Shown here one piece after another: positions 27,678-36,471 of a DNA stretch of 62,722 nucleotides; position 1 is the first letter of the stretch, and the number at the start of each line of letters is the position of its first letter. The DNA comes from Nonomuraea basaltis (GTDB lineage: Bacteria; Actinomycetota; Actinomycetes; Streptosporangiales; Streptosporangiaceae). The stretch is taken from the NCBI RefSeq assembly GCF_005893125.1, contig NZ_VCJS01000059.1:1-62722 (forward strand). Reading direction: 5' to 3'. Under the pieces are notes generated by a model, which did not search any database, was not told where the DNA came from, and was given only the letters and a program-made list of their open reading frames with translations. Made by a program: the position numbers and the translations under genes.

Positions 27678-28250
27678 CTAGGTCCACTCGTGGCGAGCCA
27701 GGAACGAGCGGTCGCCGGTGGCGTACTCGTTGAACGCCTGCCGCACCTCCGCCAGCTCCGGCACCATCGTGCGGATCAGCGTGCCCTCTTTGTACTCCAG
27801 CTCGTACCCCGGCGAGACCTGCAGGAAGTGCCGCCCGAAGTTCACCAGGGCGACGAACGGATTCTGCGGGGACAACGTGGCCAGCACGTCGTGGACCAGG
27901 CCGAGGTCGGGGTCGTACACGATCATCCCGTCGCCCGTGTGCAACTGCATGCCCTCATAGACGCCCAGGGGCGCCACGTTGTGCACGAGGTCGCGCTGAG
28001 GGTCGTAGCAGACCAGCCCGTGCGCCCGCGCGATCGTGAACACCTGCGCGGACATCTCGTCCATCGTGTCCAGATCCATCGTCACCAGCACGTGCCCGGG
28101 ATAGAGCGTGACCTCCCCGGGCAGTTCTTTGGCGACCTCCGGCACGTCCCCTTCGAGGGGCTCGCTTCTCTTGACCGCCAGGTAGGTCGCGCGCGCCTGA
28201 TCCCTGCTGATCGGCACCGGCTCGTCCCAGACCATCAACTCAACGCTCAT
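27678..28250 (-). CDS. conserved-looking hypothetical protein
   Basis: 190 residues starting at ATG 28250 (MSVELMVWDEPVPISRDQAR). This is preferred over a longer frame because the extra N-terminal residues are Arg/Pro-rich and look non-coding. It has mixed alpha/beta content, no signal and no membrane segment. The acidic, aromatic sequence (TYLAVKRSEPLEGDVPEVAKE, LVCYDPQRDLVHNVAPLG) resembles small uncharacterised actinobacterial proteins that sit in toxin- or Imm-like contexts, but no partner toxin is adjacent. It lies 61 bp downstream of mscL on the same strand and could share its transcript. Function unknown. Confidence 0.7.
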   Translation of the reverse strand: MSVELMVWDEPVPISRDQARATYLAVKRSEPLEGDVPEVAKELPGEVTLYPGHVLVTMDLDTMDEMSAQVFTIARAHGLVCYDPQRDLVHNVAPLGVYEGMQLHTGDGMIVYDPDLGLVHDVLATLSPQNPFVALVNFGRHFLQVSPGYELEYKEGTLIRTMVPELAEVRQAFNEYATGDRSFLARHEWT

Positions 28251-28311
28251 CGGTCCATCTTGTCGAACCCGCACCGCGCCCGCGCGCCACTGGGCCCAAC
28301 AAGCGGCTGAC

Positions 28312-28731
28312 CTACCTGGGTTTTTCCGAATCCGGCACCAGCTCGGCCGTGCAGGCGGCACAGCGCCGGGCCTCGGCCGGGATCTCGCTGAGGCATTCGG
28401 GGCACTGCTTGGTGGTGGCGGCCTTGTCCCGGTCGAACAGGCCGATCAGCCGGGTCATCGGGGCCACGATGAGCCAGTAGACGACCGCCGAGATGATCAA
28501 GAAGGTGAGCAGGTGGTTGAGGAAGTCGCCGTACCTGAAGCGGCTGCCGTTGACGGTGAAGGAGTAGTCGGCGAAGTTCGGCTGCCGGCCGCCGCTGACC
28601 GCGCCGATCAGCGGCGTGATCAGGTCGGCGACGAGCGCCTGCACCAGGCCGCTGAAGGTGGCGCCGACGATCACGGCGACCGCCAGCTCGACGATGTTGC
28701 CACGGAGTAAGAACTGCTTGAAACCGCTCAT
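28312..28731 (-). CDS. mscL: large-conductance mechanosensitive channel with zinc-ribbon tail
   Basis: 139 residues. The pore helix is FLLRGNIVELAVAVIVGATFSGLVQALV (glycine-packed TM1), the periplasmic loop contains FADYSFTVNGSRFRYGDF, and TM2 is FLNHLLTFLIISAVVYWLIVAPM. The usual C-terminal helical bundle is followed, or replaced, by a CPEC...CAAC zinc-ribbon-like motif (C110, C113, C124, C127). MscL opens under hypo-osmotic shock to release solutes. The divergent neighbour is glgX of the trehalose operon, so osmotic release and compatible-solute synthesis sit back to back. Confidence 0.95.
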   Translation of the reverse strand: MSGFKQFLLRGNIVELAVAVIVGATFSGLVQALVADLITPLIGAVSGGRQPNFADYSFTVNGSRFRYGDFLNHLLTFLIISAVVYWLIVAPMTRLIGLFDRDKAATTKQCPECLSEIPAEARRCAACTAELVPDSEKPR

Positions 28732-29038
28732 GGGGTCGGCACATTGCCGGGGAACACGGTCTGAAACCCGACGGCGAGGGCGCCACCCTTCGCGGACACT
28801 GCCACGCCTGCCTGGGAATCGGACGCGTACGCCAGACCATGAGCTCCTCCGCGAGCTGAGTCAGGCGCATGCTGTCAGCGTGGGCCGCCTCCGATACCGC
28901 GCCGTCGGGGGCGGCTCACCCCGTTCGACCGGAGTAATGACGCGGCGTGCGTGGGAAGGAACAGGGAGGTCGGTGGTGCCCGGGCTTGTCCGGCTGAGCG
29001 GGGGGACAGAACATGGGAGAGACCGCAAGGGAGCCTCG
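28732..29038. other. mscL-glgX divergent intergenic region
   Basis: A 307-bp gap without a supportable gene, holding the promoters for mscL (minus) and glgX-treY-treZ (plus). It is G+C-rich and I see no clear -35/-10 pair or long palindrome. The ribosome site for glgX is AAGGGAG just before ATG 29039. An ATG at 29013 is out of frame with glgX. Confidence 0.5.
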
Positions 29039-31132
29039 ATGATCGAGATCTGGCCGGGAGACCCCTATCCGCTCGGAGCAACGTACGACGGCGCAGGCAC
29101 CAACTTCTCGCTCTACACCGAGGTCGCCGATGCGGTCGAGCTGTGCCTGTTCGACGAGGACAACGCCGAGTCGCGGGTGTCGCTCACCGAGGTGGACGGG
29201 TTCATCTGGCACGGCTACCTGCCGGGCATCGGGCCTGGCCAGCGCTACGGTTACCGCATCCACGGCCCTTACGACCCGGCGCGCGGGTTGCGGTGCAACC
29301 CGGCCAAGCTGCTGCTCGACCCGTACGCGATGGCCATCGAGGGCGGCGTGACCTGGAACGAGGCGGTGTACGGCTACCGGTTCAGCCAGCCCGACACGCG
29401 CAACGACCTGAACTCGGCTCCCTACGTGCCGCGGTCCATCGTGATCAACCCGTTCTTCGGCTGGGGCCACGACCGGCCGCCCGCGACGCCGTACCACGAC
29501 ACCGTGATCTACGAGGCCCACGTGCGGGGGCTGACGGTCAGCCATCCCAAGATCCCCAAGCACCTGCGCGGCACGTACGCGGCCCTGCACCACCCCGAGA
29601 TCCTCGACCACCTCACCAAGCTCGGCGTGACGGCGCTGGAGCTGATGCCGGTGCACCAGTTCGTCACCGACCACATCCTGGAGCAGCGCGGCCTGTCCAA
29701 CTACTGGGGCTACAACTCGATCGGGTTCTTCGCGCCGCACAACCGCTACTCCAGCCAGGGACAGCGCGGCGGGCAGGTGCTGGAGTTCAAGGCCATGGTC
29801 AGGGGGCTGCACGAGGCGGGCATCGAGGTGATCCTCGACGTCGTCTACAACCACACCGCCGAGGGCAACCATCTGGGGCCGACGCTGGGGTTCAGGGGGA
29901 TCGACAACTCCGACTACTACCGGCTGGTCGAGAACGACAGGCGCTACTACGTGGACACCACGGGCACGGGCAACAGCCTGCTCATGCGCTCACCGCACGT
30001 CCTCCAGATGATCATGGATTCGCTCCGCTACTGGGTCATCGAGATGCACGTCGACGGGTTCCGCTTCGACCTGGCCTCGACGCTGGCCAGGGAGCTGCAC
30101 GAGGTGGACCGGCTGAGCTCGTTCTTCGACCTGGTGCAGCAGGACCCGGTGCTGTCGCAGGTCAAGCTCATCGCCGAGCCGTGGGACGTGGGGCCGGGAG
30201 GCTATCAGGTCGGCAACTTTCCGTCCCGGTGGACGGAGTGGAACGGGCGCTACCGCGACACGATCCGGGACCTGTGGCGCGGGCAGGCGGCCACGCTGCC
30301 CGAGTTCGGGTCCAGGTTCACCGGGTCGAGCGACCTCTACCAGGACGACAGCCGCAGGCCCGCCGCCTCGATCAACTTCGTCACTTGCCACGACGGCTTC
30401 ACCCTGCAGGACCTCGTCTCGTACAACAACAAGCACAACGAGGCGAACAAGGAGGGCAACCGCGACGGCACCGACGACAACCGGTCGTGGAACTGCGGTG
30501 AGGAGGGCCCGGCGGGCATCGCCGTCGAATCGCTGCGTGAGCAGCAGAAACGCAACTTCCTCACCACGCTCTTCCTCTCCCAGGGCGTGCCGATGCTCTC
30601 CCACGGCGACGAGCTGGGCCGCACGCAGAAGGGCAACAACAACGGCTACTGCCAGGACAACGAGCTGACCTGGGTCGACTGGTCCGACGTGCGGGAGAAC
30701 TGGCTGCTGCTGGAGTTCACGCAGAGCCTGGCGGCCCTGCGGAAGCGGCATCCGGTGTTCCGGCGCAGGAGGTTCTTCTACGGCAAGCCGGTACGCGGCC
30801 AGAACGACATCGCCTGGCTCACCCCCTCCGGGGAGGAGATGACCGACGGCGACTGGAACGTCGGGTACGCGAAGTCGCTGGCCGTCTTCCTCAACGGCGA
30901 CGCCATCACCGAGCCCGACCGGCGCGGCCGGCCGATCAGGGACGACTCCTTCCTGCTCCTGTTCAACGCCCACTACGACACGATCAAGTTCACGATCCCC
31001 AAGGACTACGGCGAAATGTGGCACACGGAGATCGACACCGCCATGCCGATCAGGCTCGACGCGCGGATGTGCCGCGGCGGAGAGGCGATCGCGGTGCCCG
31101 GCCGCAGCGTGCGGGTGCTGCGCCGTGTCTAG
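29039..31132 (+). CDS. glgX: glycogen debranching enzyme
   Basis: A GH13 isoamylase-type enzyme that hydrolyses alpha-1,6 branches of glycogen. 697 residues. The N-terminal CBM48 begins IEIWPGDPYPLGATYDGAGTNF. Catalytic regions are DVVYNHTAEGN, VDGFRFDLAS (nucleophile D344), LIAEPWD (acid/base E380) and TCHDGFTL (D452), with the GlgX/TreX-specific YNNKHNEANKEGNRDGTDDN loop. ATG at 29039 gives the usual start; an upstream extension is unlike the family. It overlaps treY by 8 bp. Together the three genes convert branched glucan to linear maltodextrin and then trehalose. Confidence 0.95.
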   Translation: MIEIWPGDPYPLGATYDGAGTNFSLYTEVADAVELCLFDEDNAESRVSLTEVDGFIWHGYLPGIGPGQRYGYRIHGPYDPARGLRCNPAKLLLDPYAMAIEGGVTWNEAVYGYRFSQPDTRNDLNSAPYVPRSIVINPFFGWGHDRPPATPYHDTVIYEAHVRGLTVSHPKIPKHLRGTYAALHHPEILDHLTKLGVTALELMPVHQFVTDHILEQRGLSNYWGYNSIGFFAPHNRYSSQGQRGGQVLEFKAMVRGLHEAGIEVILDVVYNHTAEGNHLGPTLGFRGIDNSDYYRLVENDRRYYVDTTGTGNSLLMRSPHVLQMIMDSLRYWVIEMHVDGFRFDLASTLARELHEVDRLSSFFDLVQQDPVLSQVKLIAEPWDVGPGGYQVGNFPSRWTEWNGRYRDTIRDLWRGQAATLPEFGSRFTGSSDLYQDDSRRPAASINFVTCHDGFTLQDLVSYNNKHNEANKEGNRDGTDDNRSWNCGEEGPAGIAVESLREQQKRNFLTTLFLSQGVPMLSHGDELGRTQKGNNNGYCQDNELTWVDWSDVRENWLLLEFTQSLAALRKRHPVFRRRRFFYGKPVRGQNDIAWLTPSGEEMTDGDWNVGYAKSLAVFLNGDAITEPDRRGRPIRDDSFLLLFNAHYDTIKFTIPKDYGEMWHTEIDTAMPIRLDARMCRGGEAIAVPGRSVRVLRRV

Positions 31133-33272
31133 ACCGACTTCCACGTATCGGGTGCAACTGACCCCCGACTTCGGCTTCGCCCAGGTGGCCGAGATCGCCG
31201 GCTACCTGCGCGACCTCGGCGTCAGCCACGTCTACCTGTCACCGATCCTGCAGTCGACGCCCGAGTCGCGGCACGGCTACGACGTCACCGACCACTCCAG
31301 GATCAGGGAGGAGTTCGGCGGCGCCACCGGGTTCAGGGAGATGGCGCAGCAGCTCGCCGCCCACGACCTGGGCGTCGTCGTGGACATCGTGCCGAACCAC
31401 ATGAACACGGTGAACGCGCAGTTCTGGTCGTTGTTAAAGGACGGGCCGGATTCGCCGTACGCGAACTGGTTCGACATCGAGTGGGTGGACGGGAAGGTCG
31501 CGCTGCCCGTGCTCGGCGACGACACGCAGCCCGTGGTGGACGGCGACGTGCTGCGCTATCACGAGCACTCATACCCCCATCCCGGGCATTACCGGCTGGT
31601 CAACTGGCGGGAGGGGCCCGGTTACCGGCGCTTCTTCGACGTGTCGACGCTGATCGGGCTGCGGGTCGAGGACCCGGCCGTGCTGTTCGCCACGCACGAG
31701 GTGATCTTCTGGCTGCTCGACGAGGGGCTGGTGGAGGGGTTGCGCGTGGACCACCCCGACGGGCTGGCCGATCCGCGCGGCTACCTGGAAAGGCTGCGCG
31801 CCCGGGCGGGCGAGACCTGGACGGTCGTCGAGAAGATCCTCATCGGGCCCGAGCGGCTGCCGGACGACTGGGCCTGCGACGGCACCACCGGCTACGACGT
31901 GCTGAACCGGGTCAACGGCCTCTTCGTCGATCCGGCTGGGAAGGAGCCGCTCGTCCGGCTCTTCACCGAGCTCACCGGGCAGCCCGAGGAGTACCGGCCG
32001 GTGATGGCGCAGGCCAAGCGGGAGGTGCTGGACCTGTTCTTCGGGGCCGAGGTCGACCGGCTGGCCCGGGTCACCTCCTACGACCCCGCGGCGCTGCGCG
32101 AGCTGCTCGCCGCGATGCCGGTCTACCGCGCGTACGTGGCGCCCGGCGAGCCGCCGCCGCCCGAGCAGGTGGAGATCGTCGAGCTGGCCGCCGAGGCCTG
32201 CTCTCCCGCCGTGCAGCCGGTCGTCCGCGAGGTCCTGTACGGCTCCGCCGAGTCGATCGTCCGCTTCCAGCAGACGTGCGGCCCGGTCATGGCCAAGGGC
32301 GTCGAGGACACGGCGCTCTACCGGTGGTACCCGCTGGCCTGCCTCAACGAGGTCGGCGGCGAGCCGGACGCTTTCGGGGTGACGGTGGAGGAGTTCCACG
32401 ACTACTGCGCCGAGCTGCGGCCGTACACGATGACCACGCTGTCCACGCACGACACCAAGCGGTCGGAGGACGTGCGGGCGCGGCTGTCGGTGCTGTCGGA
32501 GATGCCGGAAGAGTGGGCCGCGGCGGTGTCGGAGTGGTCGTCGGCCGTGCGTTTCGATCCGCGACTGGACTATCTGGCCTGGCAGAACCTCATGGCCGCG
32601 TGGCCGATATCCGTCGATCGGTTCACGGACTACCTGCTCAAGGCCGCCCGCGAGGCTAAAACCGCTATTTCCTGGATAAATCCGGATCCGGCCTATGAGC
32701 AAGGGCTGCGGGAGTTCGCCGAGGCCGCCGTCCGGCTGCCGATCGGGGAGTTCACCGAGCGGATCGATCCCTTCGCGATGTCGAACTCACTGGGAGCGAA
32801 GGTCGTGCAGCTCATGATGCCCGGGGTGCCCGATGTGTACCAGGGCAACGAGACGACCGACTTCTCGCTGGTCGATCCGGACAACCGGCGGCCGGTGACG
32901 TACCCGCGCAAGCCGGAGACCTCGTGGGACGCGGCCAAGCTGCTGGTCACGACCCAGGCGCTGCGGCTGCGCCGGCGGCTCGAGGGCGCGGCGCCGTATC
33001 TGCCGCTCTGGGCCGAGGGGGAGGCGGCGGAGCACGTGATCGCCTTCGCCCGCGGGCGCGCCGCCGACGCCCGCGACCGGCCTCGGGCCGTCGCCGTCGC
33101 CACCCGGCTCCCCGTACGCCTGGCCCGGACGGGGTGGGGCGCCACGACGTTGACCCTGCCCGCGGGAACGTGGCGGGACCTGCTCACCGGCAGCCTGTAC
33201 ACCGGCCGAATCCCGCTGGCGCACCTGCTCGGACAGTATCCGGTCGTACTTCTGGAGAGACATGATCTTTGA
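31125..33272 (+). CDS. treY: malto-oligosyltrehalose synthase
   Basis: Converts the reducing end of maltodextrin to a terminal trehalosyl unit by intramolecular transglucosylation. 715 residues from GTG inside the end of glgX. The TreY start STYRVQLTPDFGF, LSPILQSTPESRHGYDVTDHSRI, DIVPNHMN, EGLRVDHPDGLADP (D209), TVVEKILIGPERLP (E236), and the late GPVMAKGVEDTALYRW motif are all typical. It is slightly shorter than many homologues but complete. It overlaps treZ by 11 bp, consistent with strict coupling of the two trehalose-forming steps. Confidence 0.96.
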   Translation: MSRPTSTYRVQLTPDFGFAQVAEIAGYLRDLGVSHVYLSPILQSTPESRHGYDVTDHSRIREEFGGATGFREMAQQLAAHDLGVVVDIVPNHMNTVNAQFWSLLKDGPDSPYANWFDIEWVDGKVALPVLGDDTQPVVDGDVLRYHEHSYPHPGHYRLVNWREGPGYRRFFDVSTLIGLRVEDPAVLFATHEVIFWLLDEGLVEGLRVDHPDGLADPRGYLERLRARAGETWTVVEKILIGPERLPDDWACDGTTGYDVLNRVNGLFVDPAGKEPLVRLFTELTGQPEEYRPVMAQAKREVLDLFFGAEVDRLARVTSYDPAALRELLAAMPVYRAYVAPGEPPPPEQVEIVELAAEACSPAVQPVVREVLYGSAESIVRFQQTCGPVMAKGVEDTALYRWYPLACLNEVGGEPDAFGVTVEEFHDYCAELRPYTMTTLSTHDTKRSEDVRARLSVLSEMPEEWAAAVSEWSSAVRFDPRLDYLAWQNLMAAWPISVDRFTDYLLKAAREAKTAISWINPDPAYEQGLREFAEAAVRLPIGEFTERIDPFAMSNSLGAKVVQLMMPGVPDVYQGNETTDFSLVDPDNRRPVTYPRKPETSWDAAKLLVTTQALRLRRRLEGAAPYLPLWAEGEAAEHVIAFARGRAADARDRPRAVAVATRLPVRLARTGWGATTLTLPAGTWRDLLTGSLYTGRIPLAHLLGQYPVVLLERHDL

Positions 33273-34977
33273 GGTCTGGGCACCGAACGCCACGGCTGTC
33301 GAGGTGGACGTCATGGACGGGCGCCGTCCGATGTCCCTCGGAGAGGGAGGGTGGTGGTCGGCGGAGGTGACCGGGGCCGGGCACGGCACCAGGTACGCCT
33401 TCGTCGTCGACGGCGACGGCCCGTACCCCGATCCGCGCTCGCGCCGGCAGCCGGACGGGATCTTCGGGCCCAGCGCCGTGTACGAGCACGCCCGCTTCAC
33501 CTGGTCCGACCACGACTGGAAGGGCCGCGACCTGCGCGGGGCGGTGATCTACGAGCTGCACATCGGGACGTTCACGCCGGAGGGGACGTTCCAGGGGGCC
33601 ATCGAGAAGCTCCAGCACCTGATCGAGCTCTGCGTCGACTTCGTGGAGATCATGCCGGTGGCTCCCGTGCCGGGCGGGCGGAACTGGGGGTACGACGGGG
33701 TCGATCTGTACGCCGTCAACGAGACCTATGGCGGGCCTGACGGGCTCAAGTCCTTTGTGGACGCCTGCCATCGGGCCGGGATCGGCGTGATCCTGGACGT
33801 GGTCTACAACCATTTGGGGCCGTCGGGGAACTTCCTGCATCCGTACGGCCCGTACTTCGCCGGATTCAAGGGCAGCTACTGGGGCGACGCGGTCAACCTG
33901 GACGGGCCGGGCTCCGACGAGGTGCGGCGCTACCTCATCGGCAACGTGGTGCAGTGGCTGCGCGACTACCACGTCGACGGGCTGCGGCTGGACGCCGTGC
34001 ACGCGCTGCACGACAACCGCGCCAGGCACCTGCTGGCCGAGCTGTCGGAGGAGGTCGACGCGCTGGCCTGCTCCGTCGGCCGACCGCTGTCGCTGATCGC
34101 CGAGTCCGACCTCAACGACCCGCGCATGGTACGCCCGCTGGAGGCCGGCGGCCTGGGCATGACCGCGCAGTGGAACGACGACGTCCACCATGCACTGCAC
34201 TGCGCGGTGAGCGGCGAGAGCCACGGTTACTACGGGGACTTCGCCGGCCTGCCCGCGCTCGCCAAGGTGCTGACGGGCGGCGTGCTGCACGACGGGTCCT
34301 ATTCGAGCTTCCGCGGGCGTTCGCACGGGAGGTCCTTCGCGGGCGTGCCCGGGCACCGGCTGGTGGCCTGCCTGCAGAACCACGACCAGATCGGCAACCG
34401 GCCCGCCGGCGACCGGCTGCCGATCCCGGCGCTCAAGCTCGGGGCCGGGCTGCTGCTGACCTCGCCGTTCACGCCGATGCTGTTCATGGGGGAGGAATGG
34501 GGGGCGCGTACGCCGTTCCTGTTCTTCTCCGATCACGTGGAGCCGGAGCTGCGGGAGAGCGAGGGGGCGCGGAGGGAGCGGGAATTCGTCGGGTTCGGGT
34601 ACGTGTGGGAGGCGCCCGATCCGTCGGAGGAGGAGACGTTCCTGCGCTCGAAGCTGGACTGGAGCGAGGTGAAAGAGGAGGCGCACTGGTCGCTGCTGTG
34701 CTGGTATCGCGACCTGATCGCGCTGCGCAAGGCGCTGCCAGAGCTGTCGGATCCGCGGCTGGAGCGGGTGCGGGTGGAGGTGGATCCGCTCGGGAAGTGG
34801 CTGCTCATGTGGCGGGGGGCGCTGGCGGTGACGGTGAACTTCGCGCCGGAGTCGGTGACGTTGCCGATGTCCGCCGGGACGGTGCTACTGGCCTCGGACG
34901 AACCTGTTTGGGCGGGTGAGGAGGGGCTGCGGTTGCCCGGCCAGTCGATGGTGATCTGCCGCACCACCGGGCCCTGA
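33262..34977 (+). CDS. treZ: malto-oligosyltrehalose trehalohydrolase
   Basis: Releases free trehalose from the product of TreY. 571 residues. An N-terminal CBM48-like domain (MIFEVWAPNATAVEVDVMDG) leads to the GH13 barrel: YELHIGTFTPEGTF, LDVVYNHLGPSGNFL, DGLRLDAVHALHD (D244), LIAESDLNDPRM (E281) and CLQNHDQIGNRPAGDRL. The MLFMGEEWGARTPFLFFSDH segment is a TreZ hallmark. It is the last gene of the glgX-treY-treZ run; the downstream gap carries tandem repeats and DnaA boxes rather than an obvious terminator. Confidence 0.96.
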   Translation: MIFEVWAPNATAVEVDVMDGRRPMSLGEGGWWSAEVTGAGHGTRYAFVVDGDGPYPDPRSRRQPDGIFGPSAVYEHARFTWSDHDWKGRDLRGAVIYELHIGTFTPEGTFQGAIEKLQHLIELCVDFVEIMPVAPVPGGRNWGYDGVDLYAVNETYGGPDGLKSFVDACHRAGIGVILDVVYNHLGPSGNFLHPYGPYFAGFKGSYWGDAVNLDGPGSDEVRRYLIGNVVQWLRDYHVDGLRLDAVHALHDNRARHLLAELSEEVDALACSVGRPLSLIAESDLNDPRMVRPLEAGGLGMTAQWNDDVHHALHCAVSGESHGYYGDFAGLPALAKVLTGGVLHDGSYSSFRGRSHGRSFAGVPGHRLVACLQNHDQIGNRPAGDRLPIPALKLGAGLLLTSPFTPMLFMGEEWGARTPFLFFSDHVEPELRESEGARREREFVGFGYVWEAPDPSEEETFLRSKLDWSEVKEEAHWSLLCWYRDLIALRKALPELSDPRLERVRVEVDPLGKWLLMWRGALAVTVNFAPESVTLPMSAGTVLLASDEPVWAGEEGLRLPGQSMVICRTTGP

Positions 34978-35001
34978 GCCGCGGCGGCCGGGGCGGCCCC
35001 G

Positions 35002-35087
35002 TGAGGCGTTGACCACGGCATGGGGCCGCGTGAGGCGTTGACCACGGCATGGGGCTGCCTGAGGCGTTGACCATGACGGGGGCCGCG
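35002..35087 (+). repeat. three tandem 29-bp repeats downstream of treZ
   Basis: Units at 35002-35030, 35031-35059 and 35060-35087 share the core TGAGGCGTTGACCA; the first two differ at two positions, the third is more diverged and one base shorter. The units abut without spacers, so this is a minisatellite-like array and not CRISPR. Each unit contains GTTGACCA, which could also supply a -35-like TTGACC. It lies in the 254-bp gap between treZ and an unknown gene. Confidence 0.85.
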
Positions 35088-35097
35088 GGGGCGGAGG

Positions 35098-35136
35098 TTA
35101 TCCACAGAGCGGCGCGTCCTGTCGACGTTTTCCACA
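35098..35136 (+). promoter_or_regulatory. pair of DnaA boxes
   Basis: TTATCCACA at 35098-35106 is a perfect consensus DnaA box. TTTTCCACA at 35128-35136 fits TTWTNCACA. They are in the same orientation with 30 bp between their starts, about three helical turns, and lie about 100 bp upstream of the next gene. With only two boxes and no dnaA/dnaN nearby this is not oriC; DnaA-responsive regulation or titration is possible. Confidence 0.55.
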
Positions 35137-35231
35137 GAACCGGGTTCGACGCCACTCCGCCGGCCACCATCTTCGATCCTGAGTGCCTCACCAACCCGAC
35201 GGGATCCGAACCACGATCACGGAGGCTACTC

Positions 35232-36215
35232 ATGAAGATCATCCTCCCGTTGCCTCGCACGCTGACATCCCTGTTCGTCATCGCCATGGAGCACCTGCTG
35301 TTCGATCTCGGGTCGTTCGTGCCCTGGCGCGTCGGGGGACCGTACAAGCGGGCCGCGATCAGCGCGATCGACAGCGGCGCCCTGACCGTGACCCACCACG
35401 CGGCCCCATGGAAACCGGTGGGAGCGACGCTCACGGACGACGACAGACGCCGCCTCCGGCGTACGAAGCAGCACATCGTGGTCTCCGCCACGGCGCCGCC
35501 GCACCGGCTCCCGGGCAACGTACAGGCGGCGCGGGCGGTGGCCCGGGCCTTGGCCCGCGAATGCGACGGCGTACTGATCGACTCTCTGACCGGCTCCACC
35601 ATCCTCACCTGCGGACGATGCGCGGGCGAGCCTGCGGACTTCCACATCGGCGACGACTGGCTCGGCTGGGACGTCCAGGTCCACGACGATGCGACCTGCC
35701 CGCCGTGGGACCCGGCCGACACGGCCGTGTGCGGCTGCTTGCGCGTCACCTCCCGCGGCCTGCGCCGCTTCGCCCTGCCGGAGATCACCCTCGACGGCGC
35801 CGCCTGCGCCCACAACCTGTGCGCGACCAATCTCCTGCGCACGGTGGCCCACCGCCTGGTCACCGACCATCTGGCCTACGTCGCCGACCACCCGGACGCC
35901 ATGGAGCGCCAGATCGACGACTTCCTCCGCATCCAGCCATCGGACCAGCCAGACGGAAGCGGCCTGCCGTTCGGCGTCCAGCTCACGCCGTACGACGCGG
36001 ACGTCGGCGAACTGGGCCGCACCGGCAGCATCCGCCGCCTCAAGGTCGGCCCGGCTCCCGGCACAGGCCAGATCACCTGCCTCAAGGTCGGCCCGCCCTC
36101 GGGCTTCACCGGCTCACTGAACGACTGGCTCTGCGCCACCCAGGGAGCCCACCACGCCACCCTGACCTCGATCGACAGCCGCGCCGCCGACCCGGCACGG
36201 GTTCTCGCGGCCTGA
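35232..36215 (+). CDS. hypothetical protein with N-terminal hydrophobic segment
   Basis: 327 residues from ATG 35232, which has a GGAGG ribosome site; a longer frame reaching into the repeats is rejected. The N-terminus PLPRTLTSLFVIAMEHLLFDLGSF is moderately hydrophobic. The middle part alternates strands and helices (QAARAVARALARECDGVLIDSLTGSTI), reminiscent of DUF4261-like proteins. It contains TCGRCAGEP and other cysteines (TCPP, VCGCL, ACAHNLCAT) that could bind metal. No family is assigned with confidence. It is preceded by DnaA boxes and tandem repeats and followed by a strong terminator, so it is a single-gene unit. Function unknown. Confidence 0.75.
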   Translation: MKIILPLPRTLTSLFVIAMEHLLFDLGSFVPWRVGGPYKRAAISAIDSGALTVTHHAAPWKPVGATLTDDDRRRLRRTKQHIVVSATAPPHRLPGNVQAARAVARALARECDGVLIDSLTGSTILTCGRCAGEPADFHIGDDWLGWDVQVHDDATCPPWDPADTAVCGCLRVTSRGLRRFALPEITLDGAACAHNLCATNLLRTVAHRLVTDHLAYVADHPDAMERQIDDFLRIQPSDQPDGSGLPFGVQLTPYDADVGELGRTGSIRRLKVGPAPGTGQITCLKVGPPSGFTGSLNDWLCATQGAHHATLTSIDSRAADPARVLAA

Positions 36216-36234
36216 CGGGAGCCGCGCCGGCCCG

Positions 36235-36272
36235 GCGGCCCGTCCTCGTCCCCCTGGCCGAGGACGGGCCGC
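36235..36272 (+). terminator. perfect 14-bp hairpin terminator
   Basis: GCGGCCCGTCCTCG (36235-36248) pairs fully with CGAGGACGGGCCGC (36259-36272) around a ten-base loop, 19 bases after the stop of the unknown gene. There is no T-tract. The remaining ~200 bp up to the iminopeptidase gene hold nothing else I can support. Confidence 0.8.
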
Positions 36273-36471
36273 GATCAGGCGTCGCCGGACTGCCGCCCGC
36301 CCGCAGCCGATCTGTCAGATGCGCGTTCCACCACGGCACCCCTCCACCGTCCGTTGGAGGCCATCGGCCGACGGCAGCCGTGAACGGACGCCCCCGCCCC
36401 GGGGGACGTGTCGCGCAGGTCCGTCTCGGAACGCGCGATCCACCTCGACGTATGCGGCAGGATCGAGAGGT

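Noticed and set aside
35002..35087. Possible CRISPR array
   Set aside because: The 29-bp units are directly adjacent with no spacers, only three in number, and no cas genes are present.
35098..35136. Replication origin
   Set aside because: Only two DnaA boxes, no AT-rich unwinding region and no dnaA, dnaN, parAB or rep gene nearby.
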